Notes under the pieces: model-generated
The model's database searches: none
What the model was told of the DNA's origin: nothing
The model's input: only the letters and a program-made list of their open reading frames with translations
Program-made: the position numbers and the translations under genes
Source: Bacillota bacterium
GTDB lineage: Bacteria > Bacillota > Clostridia > Lachnospirales > WQUN01
NCBI GenBank assembly: GCA_009782085.1
Contig: WQUN01000048.1
Location: forward strand, 1 to 30,398
Reading direction: 5' to 3'
Length of the DNA stretch: 30,398 nucleotides
Shown: in pieces, positions 1 to 8,651 of the stretch
Position numbering within the stretch: position 1 is the stretch's first letter
How the letters are laid out: every line of letters begins with the position of its first letter

Positions 1-975
1 GCGTCCCGTGAAAGCGGAAAGCATTCTGGGTATTATGGAGTCGTATACCACCCCGCCGCTCGCGTTCGTCTCGACCACGCTCGTGTAAAGACGCCCGAAG
101 GTGCCCAGGAAATAGCAGCCGCCGGCGATGAACACGGCGAAGACCGTGGAGATCACGGCGCCTTTGACAATGGTCTTTTCGGACTTGATGGCGTAGAACT
201 TCGAGATCATCTGAGGCAGGCCCCAGGTCCCGAGGGACGTGAGCAAGACGACGCCCAGGAGGTTAAGAGGCTCCGGGCCGAAAAACGACGTGTAGGCGCC
301 GGGGTTGGGAGCCTCGCCCTGAACGCGCGCCAGGGAGGCTATGGCCTCCGTGAAGCCGCCGTTGACGCTGAGCGTGGCGGCGATAACGGCGACAATTCCG
401 ATAAGCATTATGATCCCCTGGATAAAGTCGTTGACCGCGGTGGCGAAATAGCCCCCGAGCACGACATATATCGCGGTCAGGACCGCCATGCCGATAATGC
501 AGTAGACAAAGTCGATATGGAAGGCCATTGCGAAGAGGCGGGACAGCCCGTTATACAGCGAGGCGGTATACGGGATGAGGAACACGAAGATGAGCAAAGC
601 CGCGCCGATCTTGAGGCCCGAGGACCCGAAGCGGCTGCCGAAGAATTCGGGCATTGTGGCGCTGCCCAGGTGATGCGTCATAATGCGCGTGCGCCTGCCG
701 AGGACGATCCACGGCAGCAGCGACCCTATGAACGCGTTGCCGAGGCCGATCCACGTGGCGGCCGTTCCGAATCTCCAGCCGAACTGGCCGGCGTAGCCGA
801 CAAAGATAACGGCTGAAAAATACGTCGTTCCGTAGGCGAAAGCGGTCAGCCACGGCCCGACGCTTCGTCCGGCCAGCACGAAGCCGCCGACGCTGTCCGC
901 TCTCTTGCGGAAATAGATACCCACAAAAACCGTGATCGCGAAGAAGATTACCAGCAACAGGACCTTAATGAACAT
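1..975 (-). CDS. Sodium:solute symporter (SSS family), N-terminal part
   Basis: The first 325 codons of a membrane transporter whose 3' end lies outside the window. Translation from the ATG at 975 begins MFIKVLLLVIFFAITVF and gives a series of long hydrophobic helices. Two stretches, GGFVLAGRSVGPWLTAFAYG near residue 30 and ATMPEFFGSRFGSSGLKIGA near 105, match the conserved N-terminal layout of SSS proteins such as PutP and PanF. The family couples uptake of a small solute (proline, pantothenate, sugars or carboxylates) to sodium influx. The substrate cannot be told from this part. A GGGGGAGAG Shine-Dalgarno lies 5-6 bases before the ATG, which fixes the start. The gene diverges from mutS2 across 114 bp. 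Family assignment is secure; PutP-like versus other subgroups is open. Confidence 0.88.
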   Translation of the reverse strand, partial: MFIKVLLLVIFFAITVFVGIYFRKRADSVGGFVLAGRSVGPWLTAFAYGTTYFSAVIFVGYAGQFGWRFGTAATWIGLGNAFIGSLLPWIVLGRRTRIMTHHLGSATMPEFFGSRFGSSGLKIGAALLIFVFLIPYTASLYNGLSRLFAMAFHIDFVYCIIGMAVLTAIYVVLGGYFATAVNDFIQGIIMLIGIVAVIAATLSVNGGFTEAIASLARVQGEAPNPGAYTSFFGPEPLNLLGVVLLTSLGTWGLPQMISKFYAIKSEKTIVKGAVISTVFAVFIAGGCYFLGTFGRLYTSVVETNASGGVVYDSIIPRMLSAFTGR

Positions 976-1089
976 GAAAACTCTCCCCCTTCATGGGTTT
1001 ATTTTACTTACGAAAGTATGGTAATATAGTATTGATTGTACCGCAATTATTTACCTTTTGCAAGCCTCGAAGGGAGCGCGCAAACCAAA

Positions 1090-3501
1090 ATGAATAAAAA
1101 AGCTCTGAAAACTCTGGAATTCGACAAAATAGCCGTAAAACTCGCCGAGAAGGCGGTTTCCCCGATGGGCAAGGAGCTCGCGGAGGAACTGGAGCCCCTG
1201 AACGATCTGGCGGAGATCAGAACGCTCCAGGCCGAGACTTCCGAGGCGGTGAGCCTGATAATCCGCAAGGGCTCCCTTCCGCTGGGCGGGGTGCGCGACG
1301 TGCGCGGCCCGGTCCGGCGCGCCGCGGTCGGCGGCGTCCTGTCCATAGAGGAGCTGTCCGCCGTCGGGGAATTCCTCTACGTGTGCAAAAAAGTCAGGGC
1401 TTACTCCAAGGTGGAGCTCAGCGGGTCGTATCCGCTGCTGGGGCCGCGCTTCGACGGCGTGACGGCGCTGGACGCGCTGGAGAAGGAGATCGCCCGCTGC
1501 GTCGTCGGGCCGCAGGAACTCGCGGACGACGCCAGCCCGCGTTTAAGAGAGATCCGCCGGAGCATCCTCATCGCCAACGACCGGATACGGGAGCATCTCA
1601 ACGGCGTGATACGCTCAGCGAGCTACAGGAACATGCTCCAGGACGCGGTCGTGACTATCCGTAACGGCCGCTACTGCGTGCCGATCAAGATGGAGTACCG
1701 CGCCGCGTTCCCAGGCATGGTGCACGACCAGTCCTCCACCGGCGCGACGGTGTTCATGGAGCCGATGAGCGTCGTGCAGCTAAACAACAGGATCAAGGAG
1801 CTGGCCGCGGACGAGAAGGACGAGACGGAGGCCATACTCCGCGCGCTGTCGAAGCTCGTCGGGGACGCCGGGGAGCGGCTCCTGGACAACTCCGGGATCC
1901 TGGCCGAACTGGACTTCATCTTCGCGCGGGCGGAACTGTCTTTGTCGATGAAGGCGAGCGAGCCGGATTTCAACGACGCGGGCTGGATAAATATTAAAAA
2001 GGGCCGGCACCCGCTCCTCCCGGCGGAGAGCGTCGTGCCGACGGACATATACCTGGGCAGAAACTTCCGTATCCTGCTCGTCACCGGGCCGAACACCGGC
2101 GGCAAGACCGTCTCGCTCAAAACTGTCGGCCTGTTCGCTTTGATGGGCCAGGCGGGGCTGCACATCCCGGCGTTTGACCATTCGGAGCTCAGCGTTTTCG
2201 ACGAGGTCTTCGCGGACATCGGCGACGAACAGAGCATCGAGCAGAGCCTCAGCACTTTCTCGTCCCATATGTCGAACATTGTGCGCATCGTGGAGGAAAC
2301 GGCCGTAACGAACAACGCCCTCGTGCTCCTGGACGAGCTCGGCGCGGGTACCGACCCCACGGAGGGCGCGGCGCTGGCCGTCGCCGTGCTCGAATACCTC
2401 CACGAAAGGCGTATCCGCGCCGTCGTAACGACGCACTACAGCGAGCTTAAGGTCTACGCCCTCTCGACGGAGGGCGTGGAGAACGCCTCCTGCGAATTCG
2501 ACGTGGAGACCCTGAGGCCGACTTACCGCCTGCTGACCGGCATACCGGGCAAATCAAACGCCTTCGCCATATCCAGGCGGCTCGGCCTGCCGGAGCACAT
2601 AATCTCCCAGGCGCAGGCCATATTGAGCCAGGAGGCCGTGCGCTTCGAGGACGTGATCACCGACATGGAGACGAGCCTCAAAACCGCCGAGATCGAAAAG
2701 GCCAGGGCTGAGGAGTACCGCAAAGAGGCGGAGGCCATGAAAAAGGAGGCGGAGGCGCAGAAACAGAAGCTCGCGGGCCAGAGGGAAAAGCTGCTGGCCG
2801 AGGCCAGAGAGGAGGCCCGCGGCGTGCTTTTGGCCGCTAAGGACGACGCGGACAGGCTTCTGAAGGATTTCCAGCGGCAGCTCAGGGAGAACGCCAGGCG
2901 GGAGGAGACGCTCCAGGAGCTTCGCGGGGCCATCCGGAAGCTCGACGACGAGATCGGCGCGTCCGGGCGGCCGAATAGGCCGGCGTCCCCTCCGCCTCGG
3001 CCGCTTCAAAAGGGCGACAAAGTCTACATCCACTCCCTGGGCCAGACCGGGACGGTGGCGAACCCGCCGGACGCCTCCGGCGAGGCGCTGATCCGGGCCG
3101 GGATCATGAAGATAAAGATACACGCGTCCGACCTGTCGCTGGACGAGAGCGAGGACGCATGGACGAGCGGTCCGCGCGGCGGACTGCCGGTTAGCGTCGG
3201 AGGCGCGGCAGGCCGTACGGCCGGGCAAGGCAAATTCGGCAAAAGTCTCACCATTTCCCCGGAAATAGACCTCCGCGGCCTTATGGCCGACGAGGCGCGG
3301 GAAAAGGCGGAGAAATACCTGGACGACGCGTATCTGGCCGGAATGGCCCAGGTGACGATCATCCACGGCAAGGGCACGGGCGCGCTGAGGGCGGCGATAC
3401 AGGAGATGCTCAGGAAAAACGCGCGCGTGAAGGGGTACAGGCTCGGGCAGTTCGGGGAAGGGGAAAGCGGGGTCACGATAGTGACAATGAACAATGAATA
3501 G
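1090..3501 (+). CDS. mutS2: Endonuclease MutS2 (ribosome-collision / anti-recombination ATPase)
   Basis: An 803-residue protein close to the usual MutS2 length (about 785). It lacks the mismatch-binding N-terminal domain of MutS. The ABC-type ATPase has Walker A GPNTGGKT at residues 333-340 and Walker B LVLLDE at 411-416, followed by GAGTDP. A charged coiled-coil region spans about 520-640. A C-terminal Smr nuclease domain occupies about 720-803, with DLRG at 727-730 and HGKGTG at 759-764. In known bacteria MutS2 suppresses recombination and, in Bacillus, acts on collided ribosomes. I chose the ATG at 1090 because the protein then begins MNKKALKTLEFDKI, which aligns with the normal family start. 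An in-frame TTG at 1036 would add 18 residues that do not look like family sequence. An AAGGGAG lies 13-14 bases upstream, a rather long spacing. Confidence 0.96.
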   Translation: MNKKALKTLEFDKIAVKLAEKAVSPMGKELAEELEPLNDLAEIRTLQAETSEAVSLIIRKGSLPLGGVRDVRGPVRRAAVGGVLSIEELSAVGEFLYVCKKVRAYSKVELSGSYPLLGPRFDGVTALDALEKEIARCVVGPQELADDASPRLREIRRSILIANDRIREHLNGVIRSASYRNMLQDAVVTIRNGRYCVPIKMEYRAAFPGMVHDQSSTGATVFMEPMSVVQLNNRIKELAADEKDETEAILRALSKLVGDAGERLLDNSGILAELDFIFARAELSLSMKASEPDFNDAGWINIKKGRHPLLPAESVVPTDIYLGRNFRILLVTGPNTGGKTVSLKTVGLFALMGQAGLHIPAFDHSELSVFDEVFADIGDEQSIEQSLSTFSSHMSNIVRIVEETAVTNNALVLLDELGAGTDPTEGAALAVAVLEYLHERRIRAVVTTHYSELKVYALSTEGVENASCEFDVETLRPTYRLLTGIPGKSNAFAISRRLGLPEHIISQAQAILSQEAVRFEDVITDMETSLKTAEIEKARAEEYRKEAEAMKKEAEAQKQKLAGQREKLLAEAREEARGVLLAAKDDADRLLKDFQRQLRENARREETLQELRGAIRKLDDEIGASGRPNRPASPPPRPLQKGDKVYIHSLGQTGTVANPPDASGEALIRAGIMKIKIHASDLSLDESEDAWTSGPRGGLPVSVGGAAGRTAGQGKFGKSLTISPEIDLRGLMADEAREKAEKYLDDAYLAGMAQVTIIHGKGTGALRAAIQEMLRKNARVKGYRLGQFGEGESGVTIVTMNNE

Positions 3502-3699
3502 CGGATTAATGCCGTACTCTCTTAGGCTCGGAAGGAATTACGGCGCGGCGGAGTTGAAAGAATATCTGGGAAAGCGTAAAATACCCGTGAGGCCGTTGAT
3601 CTGAGGGTAATTTATGGGGTTCATATCCGGTATTTTTTGGCGTCCGAGGCATGGACGGCGTTACCGGCTGTTGCGGGCCGTCCGGGGAGGCGCTGCGCG

Positions 3700-4074
3700 A
3701 TGCGTGAAGTTATCACCGAAACCGTTCAGGAGGGCGCGAAGTTCCATCGGCTGAATTATCCCGACCCTCTTGGCTGCGGGGACGAGTTCCGGCCCGTTTT
3801 CCCGCCCCGTCACCGCGCGTTGAAGGCGGTGCTGGACAATCTTCCCGAGAGCGTCGATAAGGTCTATGTGTTCGGCAGTTCCATCCGCTGGGACAGCGCG
3901 GTCAACAGCGATCTGGACCTTCTGCTCATCGGGAATCCGACCAATGCCGAGATGAACGCCCTATACAGGAGCATACCGGAAGGCGAAAAGGCAGACATAC
4001 TTACGGAGACCGAGGAAGCCTTTATGAAAGGCGTCGCGGACGGGTGGAGTTTGCTTTACCGGAAGATATATTAG
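3700..4074 (+). CDS. Minimal nucleotidyltransferase (MNT-type, pol-beta fold)
   Basis: A 124-residue protein with the nucleotidyltransferase signature FGSSIRWDSAVNSDLDLLL at residues 58-76. It shows the GS motif (G59, S60), the paired metal-binding aspartates D71 and D73, and a third likely carboxylate at D99 in KADIL. That is the whole fold; there is no separate substrate domain. Small proteins of this type transfer nucleotides to protein, RNA or antibiotic targets, and many are the antitoxin half of HEPN/MNT modules. No HEPN partner is visible next to it, so its target is unknown. The ATG at 3700 has GGGGAGG 9 bases upstream. The HAD-like gene follows after 56 bp. The 198 bp before it hold no convincing gene. 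Confidence 0.8.
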   Translation: MREVITETVQEGAKFHRLNYPDPLGCGDEFRPVFPPRHRALKAVLDNLPESVDKVYVFGSSIRWDSAVNSDLDLLLIGNPTNAEMNALYRSIPEGEKADILTETEEAFMKGVADGWSLLYRKIY

Positions 4075-4090
4075 GGAGGGTATAAGATAT

Positions 4091-4126
4091 ATGAACGCCG
4101 AAATTGACGACAGGGGCTTGTTTTAA
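4091..4126 (+). CDS. Possible 11-codon leader ORF before the HAD-like gene
   Basis: ATG at 4091 is preceded by a strong GGGAGGG (4074-4080) and runs 11 codons (MNAEIDDRGLF) to TAA at 4124-4126, four bases before the ATG of the HAD-like gene at 4131. The HAD gene has only AAGGG two bases before its own start, too close for a normal site. Ribosomes loaded at the upstream site and stopping at 4126 could re-initiate at 4131. It could equally be a chance frame. Confidence 0.3.
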   Translation: MNAEIDDRGLF

Positions 4127-4130
4127 GGGC

Positions 4131-4826
4131 ATGCGGCTTAAAGCCGTTTCCTTCGACATAGGCCATACCCTGGTAAACTATCCTAACCCCCTCGACTGGA
4201 AATCGCTGTACGCCCCGGCGGTCGAGCGGGTTTTCGCGGAATGCGCGATTTCCGGCTCGCCGGAACGTCTGCGGCAGGCCGCGGAAATCCTGACAAGTTA
4301 TAACACCCGCGAAAACCCGCGCGAGCATGAGGTCAATTCCGACATTATTTTCCAAGAGATATTCGACGCCTGGGCGGAGCCGCATGACAAGATCCCGCCG
4401 GCGAAAGCGGCGTTCTACGGCTTTTTTCAGGCCGGCGCCGTTTTGTATGACGACGCGGAGGCCGCTCTTCGGTTTCTGCGGGATAAGGGCTTAAAGCTCG
4501 GAGCGCTGACCGACGTCGCCTACGGCATGGATAACGCGTATTCCCTGCGGGACATCGAGGCAATCAGGTGGTATTTTGACGCCGTGCTCACGTCGGTTGA
4601 CGTGGGGTTCCGAAAGCCCGGCAAGGCGGGTTTTTTGGAACTCTTGCGTCTCCTGGGCGTTTCCCCGGCGGAGATGCTATACGTCGGGGACGAGGAAAAG
4701 GACATAGCCGGGGCGAAAGCGGCCGGGGCCGTTTCCGCGCTTATCGTCAGGGGCGGGGAAAGGCCGGATTACGGGCAGGATTTTACGGCGGGGAGTTTGA
4801 GTGAGATATGCGGCCTGATTCCATGA
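4131..4826 (+). CDS. HAD-like hydrolase (subfamily IA type) with atypical motif I
   Basis: A 231-residue protein with the HAD Rossmann fold. Motif I is FDIGHTL with the nucleophile at D9. Motif II is LTD with T127. Motif III is the lysine K162 in GFRKPGK. Motif IV is YVGDEEKDIAGAKAAG with D187 and D191. A helical cap lies between about residues 20 and 105. Phosphatases of this family normally read DxD in motif I, the second Asp acting as general acid/base. Here that position is G11, so ordinary phosphatase chemistry is doubtful. Haloacid dehalogenases and phosphonatases also lack the second Asp. The gene overlaps the U32-family gene at its 3' end. Substrate unknown. Confidence 0.82.
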   Translation: MRLKAVSFDIGHTLVNYPNPLDWKSLYAPAVERVFAECAISGSPERLRQAAEILTSYNTRENPREHEVNSDIIFQEIFDAWAEPHDKIPPAKAAFYGFFQAGAVLYDDAEAALRFLRDKGLKLGALTDVAYGMDNAYSLRDIEAIRWYFDAVLTSVDVGFRKPGKAGFLELLRLLGVSPAEMLYVGDEEKDIAGAKAAGAVSALIVRGGERPDYGQDFTAGSLSEICGLIP

Positions 4827-6076
4827 TGGAACTCATCGCCCCGGCGGGGGATTTTGACAAACTGAAGGCCGCGGCGGCCTACGGCGCGGACGCCGTGTAC
4901 GCCGGCGGGCGGAGCTACGGCCTCCGCGCGGCGGCGGGGAACTTTTCCGACGCGGAGCTCGCGCGGGCGGCCGCCTACACGCACGAACGCGGCGTGAAGC
5001 TCTACGTGACCGCGAACGTCTTCGCGCGGGAAAGCGACCTGGCGGACATGCCCGCCTACTTCCGGCGGCTCGCCGGGGCGGGCGCGGACGCGGCGATAAT
5101 CTCCGACCCGGGCGTGTTCGCCCTGGCCAGGGAGGCCGCGCCGGGGCTGGACATACACATCAGCACCCAGGCCAACTGCGCCAGCTCCGCGGCCGTGGCG
5201 TTCTGGCGCGGCCTGGGGGCGAAGCGGGTCATTTTGGCGCGGGAGCTGAGCCTCGCGGAGATCGGCCGGATCGCCGAAAAAACCGGGGGCGCGATATGCC
5301 TGGAGGCCTTCGTCCACGGGGCGATGTGCGTCGCGTACTCCGGGAGGTGCCTGCTGAGCGCGTATCTGACCGGCCGCGGGGCGAACAGCGGCGAGTGCGC
5401 CCACCCCTGCCGGTACAGATACGCCCTGGAGGAGGAAAAGCGGCCCGGGCTGTACGTCCCCGTGGAGGAAGACGGCCGCGGGACTTACTTCATGGCTGCC
5501 AAAGACCTCTGCATGGCCGCGTTTTTGCCGGAGATGGCGCGGGCGGGCGTCCGCGCGCTCAAGATCGAGGGGCGGATGAAATCCGAATACTACGCGGCCG
5601 CGGTCACGGGGGTCTACCGCCGGGCGCTGGACGATCTTAAGGCCGGGGAGGACGTCTACCGGGCGCACATACCGGAATACCTCGCGGAGCTCGCCAAGGC
5701 GGGGAGCCGGGACGTATCGACGGGGTTCTATTTCGGGCCGCCGGGGGCGGAGGCCATTGCTTACGCGGGGGCCGGGGATAAGGAAGGCCGGCCCGGCCCG
5801 AACGGGCGGGCGGAGTACAGGTTCTGCGGCGTGGTTCTGGAATACGACGGGGAGAGAGGCGCGGCGCTTATCGAGCAGCGGAACAAATTCTCCGTCGGGG
5901 ACGAGGCGGAGTTTTTGACGCCCAGGGGCAAAGCGTTCGCGCAAAAAATTGTTTCGATTGCGGACGAAGACGGCGCGGAGATCGGGAGCGCGCCGCATCC
6001 GCGGCAGAGGGTGTGGGTGAGGGTGGAAAGGCCGGTGGAGGGGTTGGATATGATGAGGGGAAAGCCATGTCTCTGA
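4808..6076 (+). CDS. U32-family protein, TrhP-like (tRNA U34 hydroxylation)
   Basis: A 422-residue U32 protein beginning MRPDSMMELIAPAGDFDKLK, with the signature EAFVHGAMCVAYSGRC at residues 166-181. Cysteines at 174, 181, 197 and 235 match in spacing the four that hold a 4Fe-4S cluster in UbiU-type U32 proteins. Although once called collagenases, members of this length are best matched to TrhP (E. coli YegQ, Bacillus YrrO), which hydroxylates the wobble uridine of tRNA using prephenate. The start is uncertain. ATG 4808 has GGGGAG about 13 bases upstream. ATG 4823 overlaps the HAD stop as ATGA, typical of coupled translation, and gives 417 residues. RlhA-like activity on 23S rRNA is an alternative, but those proteins are much longer. 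Confidence 0.88.
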   Translation: MRPDSMMELIAPAGDFDKLKAAAAYGADAVYAGGRSYGLRAAAGNFSDAELARAAAYTHERGVKLYVTANVFARESDLADMPAYFRRLAGAGADAAIISDPGVFALAREAAPGLDIHISTQANCASSAAVAFWRGLGAKRVILARELSLAEIGRIAEKTGGAICLEAFVHGAMCVAYSGRCLLSAYLTGRGANSGECAHPCRYRYALEEEKRPGLYVPVEEDGRGTYFMAAKDLCMAAFLPEMARAGVRALKIEGRMKSEYYAAAVTGVYRRALDDLKAGEDVYRAHIPEYLAELAKAGSRDVSTGFYFGPPGAEAIAYAGAGDKEGRPGPNGRAEYRFCGVVLEYDGERGAALIEQRNKFSVGDEAEFLTPRGKAFAQKIVSIADEDGAEIGSAPHPRQRVWVRVERPVEGLDMMRGKPCL

Positions 6077-6768
6077 ACGATGAAATTACCGATCTGTTAA
6101 AGCGGGAAGGCTGCAATATAGTCGGTTTTGCCGACCTGCGCTGTCTTTCCAAAGAAGCGCGGCAAAACTTCGATTATGGTATTGTGATTGCGCTTTCATA
6201 CTCGGCTGAAGCCATGCGGGACAATAAGAACGGGGACGCGCGGAGATATTGGGAAGAATTTACGCCGATCAATAAGCGCTTACCGGAGCTTGCGACGCTG
6301 ACCGCGAATTTTCTGGTGTCCGGAGGTTATAAAGCGCTCGCCAAAATCACGTCCACGGTTGTCCAAGATGAGGACTACCGCTCTGTGCTTCCCCATAAAA
6401 CGGCGGCGACGCTTGCGGGCATCGGCTGGATCGGAAAGTGCGCGACGCTGGTGACAAAAGAGGTTGGTTCGGCGTTACGGCTTGTCGTTGTACTGACGAA
6501 CGCCCCGCTGGATTGCGGGATGCCCATAACGGAATCCCTGTGTGACCCGAACTGCGCAATATGCGCGGATGTCTGCCCCGGCAAGGCTCCGTTGCCTGAC
6601 GCGGGGCTTTGGAAAGCCGGCGTGGATCGGGATGCCTTCTTTAACGCCCACGCCTGCCGTCCCGCCGCCCGCGCCCACGCGAAAGCGGCGCTGGGTATTG
6701 ATGAAACCTTGTGCGGGTTGTGCATATCACACTGTCCGTTTACGAAAAAAGGGCTTGGATACATATAA
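6067..6768 (+). CDS. Short QueG-like double-cluster 4Fe-4S protein
   Basis: A 233-residue protein related to epoxyqueuosine reductase. HKTAATLAGIGWIGKCATLV at residues 110-129 corresponds to the conserved HKxxAxxAGLGWIGKN segment of QueG. The C-terminal half carries two ferredoxin-like cysteine sets, C163/C166/C170 (with C159 and C197 nearby) and C216/C219/C223-Pro. Genuine QueG is about 380 residues with a HEAT-repeat tail that grips tRNA. This protein lacks the tail, so it is one of the short paralogues whose substrate is not established. The ATG at 6067 overlaps the U32 gene by 10 bases and has AGGGG just upstream. Its G+C content looks lower than that of the upstream genes. Confidence 0.78.
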   Translation: MSLNDEITDLLKREGCNIVGFADLRCLSKEARQNFDYGIVIALSYSAEAMRDNKNGDARRYWEEFTPINKRLPELATLTANFLVSGGYKALAKITSTVVQDEDYRSVLPHKTAATLAGIGWIGKCATLVTKEVGSALRLVVVLTNAPLDCGMPITESLCDPNCAICADVCPGKAPLPDAGLWKAGVDRDAFFNAHACRPAARAHAKAALGIDETLCGLCISHCPFTKKGLGYI

Positions 6769-6789
6769 AAATGGAGTAATAATAGAATA

Positions 6790-7728
6790 TCAAACAATAC
6801 CGTTCCGTTCCCCGGCCTTCCCCCTCCTCCCCATCCCCGACACCTGCGAGGCGATTATCCCCGCGAAGATCAGCGCGCAGCCCAGATACCCCGGCGGCCT
6901 CATCCTCTCCCCCAGCAGCAGCGCCCCGCCGACCGCCGCGAAAAGCGTCTCCAGCGAGAAAATGATCGCGGCCCTGGCCGGCTCCACGTATCTTTGCCCG
7001 AAGATCTGCAAAGTGTAGGCCACGCCGACGGACGCCAGGCCGCCGTAAAGCAGCGGCACGTAAGCGTTAAGCACGCCCGGGAGCCGGACGTCCTCGAAGA
7101 CGAGCGCAGAGGCCATGCTGAGCGCCGAGCAGACCAGAAACTGCGTTGCGGAAAAGCGCAAAGGGGCTATGCCGCCCGCCGTGGAGAAGTCGACGAAGAG
7201 GATGTGGAACGCCCAGAAGACCGCGCCGATGATGAGCAGCACGTCGCCGGGACCGAACCCGGCCGCGGCGCCGGTCCCGCTGTTCCCGCCGAGGACGCTC
7301 AGGAAATAGAGCCCCGCGACGGCCAATACCGCGCCCAGCCACGTCAGGAGGCTCGTCTTTTTGCCCAGGAAAACGCCGATGATCGGCACGAGGACCGTGT
7401 AAAGCCCGGTGATGAACCCGGACTTGCCCGCGGAGCCCGTGATCTGGACGCCGAACTGCTGCAAAGACGAGGCGGCGAAGAGGATGAACCCCCCGCCGAG
7501 GCCGAGCGTATACGCGCGACGCTTCTGGGCGCCGTTGTAAACGGATTTGCGCTCGAAAATAAAAATCAGCGGGATAAGGGACAGCCCGCCGAGGGCGAAA
7601 CGCGCGCCGTTGAAGGTGAACGGGCCGAGATAGTCCGCGCCCACGCGCTGCGCCACAAAGGCCAGGCCCCAGATGACCGCGGTCAGGAAGAGGCACAGCG
7701 TGCCCTTGGTTGTGGGGGAGATGCGCAT
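6790..7728 (-). CDS. EamA/DMT-family exporter
   Basis: A 312-residue inner-membrane protein with about ten hydrophobic helices in two homologous halves, as in the drug/metabolite transporter superfamily. The first half begins LFLTAVIWGLAFVAQRVGA, with the typical W-G-x-x-F pattern. The end of the second half reads ARAAIIFSLETLFAAVGGAL, followed by LLGE, the usual EamA signature. Members export amino acids, metabolites or purines. The ATG at 7728 is preceded by GGGAG at 5 bases; an in-frame TTG at 7740 is less likely. It starts 15 bp after the stop of the ABC ATPase, so it is probably the last gene of that operon. It converges with the QueG-like gene with a 21-bp gap. Substrate unknown. Confidence 0.87.
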   Translation of the reverse strand: MRISPTTKGTLCLFLTAVIWGLAFVAQRVGADYLGPFTFNGARFALGGLSLIPLIFIFERKSVYNGAQKRRAYTLGLGGGFILFAASSLQQFGVQITGSAGKSGFITGLYTVLVPIIGVFLGKKTSLLTWLGAVLAVAGLYFLSVLGGNSGTGAAAGFGPGDVLLIIGAVFWAFHILFVDFSTAGGIAPLRFSATQFLVCSALSMASALVFEDVRLPGVLNAYVPLLYGGLASVGVAYTLQIFGQRYVEPARAAIIFSLETLFAAVGGALLLGERMRPPGYLGCALIFAGIIASQVSGMGRRGKAGERNGIV

Positions 7729-7743
7729 AGTGGCTCCCAATAT

Positions 7744-8502
7744 CTACAATATACTGTTCAGAAACTGCTTCGTCCTGGGATTTTTAGGATTCGTGAACAG
7801 CTCCGAGGGCTCCCCCTCCTCGGCCACCATGCCGTCGCACATGAAGATTATGCGGTCGGCCACGTCCCTGGCGAAACCCATCTCGTGCGTCACGACAAGC
7901 ATCGTCATGCCGCTCTCCGCTAGCTGCTTCATGACCTGCAGCACCTCGCCCACAAGCTCCGGGTCGAGCGCGCTGGTCGGTTCGTCGAAGAGCATGATCT
8001 TCGGCTGCATCGCCAGCGCCCGCGCGATGGCCAGGCGCTGCTGCTGCCCGCCGGACAGGCGCGCGGGGTATTCGTCCGCCTTTTCCGAAAGCCCGACCTT
8101 CGCCAGAAGCTCCCGGGCCTCCTCCTCCGCCTGCGCACGGGCCTTTTTCTGCACGTTTACCGGCGCGAGGATTATGTTCTGCAAAGCCGTCCTGTGGGGG
8201 AACAGGTTGAACGACTGGAACACCATGCCCATCTCCAGCAAAAGGCGCTTGTACTCGGCCGAATTCTGCTGGAAAACGGTGACGTTGTTCTCCCTGTGGA
8301 GGAAAAGCTTCTCGTCTATGTATATCTTTCCGCTCGTGATCCTCTCCAGCTGGTTGAGCGACCTGAGGAAGGTGGACTTCCCGGCCCCGGAGGGCCCGAT
8401 GATGCAGACCACCTCTTTCGGTTCCACGGCCACGTCGATATCTGTCAGGACGGAGAGCTCGCCGAAATTCTTGCAGACTTTCTCGGTGCGGATCAAGGCC
8501 AT
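7744..8502 (-). CDS. Polar amino acid ABC transporter ATPase
   Basis: A 252-residue nucleotide-binding subunit of the GlnQ/HisP type. It has Walker A GPSGAGKST near residue 37, the Q-loop region MGMVFQSFNLFPH, the ABC signature LSGGQQQRLAIARAL, Walker B KIMLFDEPTSALDPE and the switch histidine in VVTHEMGFA. It powers the permease encoded upstream. The ATG at 8502 gives MALIRTEKVCKNFG, and AAAGGTGG lies 7-8 bases before it. The frame is open for 31 more codons upstream, but these encode no family sequence. Unusually for this operon type, 253 bp without a gene separate it from the permease gene, and this gap contains a palindromic element. Confidence 0.95.
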   Translation of the reverse strand: MALIRTEKVCKNFGELSVLTDIDVAVEPKEVVCIIGPSGAGKSTFLRSLNQLERITSGKIYIDEKLFLHRENNVTVFQQNSAEYKRLLLEMGMVFQSFNLFPHRTALQNIILAPVNVQKKARAQAEEEARELLAKVGLSEKADEYPARLSGGQQQRLAIARALAMQPKIMLFDEPTSALDPELVGEVLQVMKQLAESGMTMLVVTHEMGFARDVADRIIFMCDGMVAEEGEPSELFTNPKNPRTKQFLNSIL

Positions 8503-8651
8503 AGGATTTCCACCTTTTTTGCATGTGAAGTTCCCGTTGTAATCCCAAAATTCTTCACACCGTTCTGAATTTCCCGTTTCCTCTTTTTTTGACAATAGGT
8601 CATATTATTACCGTGTCAGGCTTAAATTGTTGACATTGCGGTGCGCCGTTA

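Noticed and set aside
3509..3604. A 31-codon frame (MPYSLRLGRNYGAAELKEYL...) after mutS2
   Set aside because: It reads like plausible protein but has no ribosome-binding site and no recognisable family; it may be a remnant, but evidence is too thin to call a gene.
3700..4074. Toxin-antitoxin role for the minimal nucleotidyltransferase
   Set aside because: MNT proteins often pair with HEPN partners, but neither neighbour is a HEPN protein, so the role is not claimed.
4769..5998. A 409-codon open frame on the minus strand opposite the U32 gene
   Set aside because: Antisense shadow of a well-supported gene; composition is Arg/Pro-rich and no Shine-Dalgarno or motif supports it.
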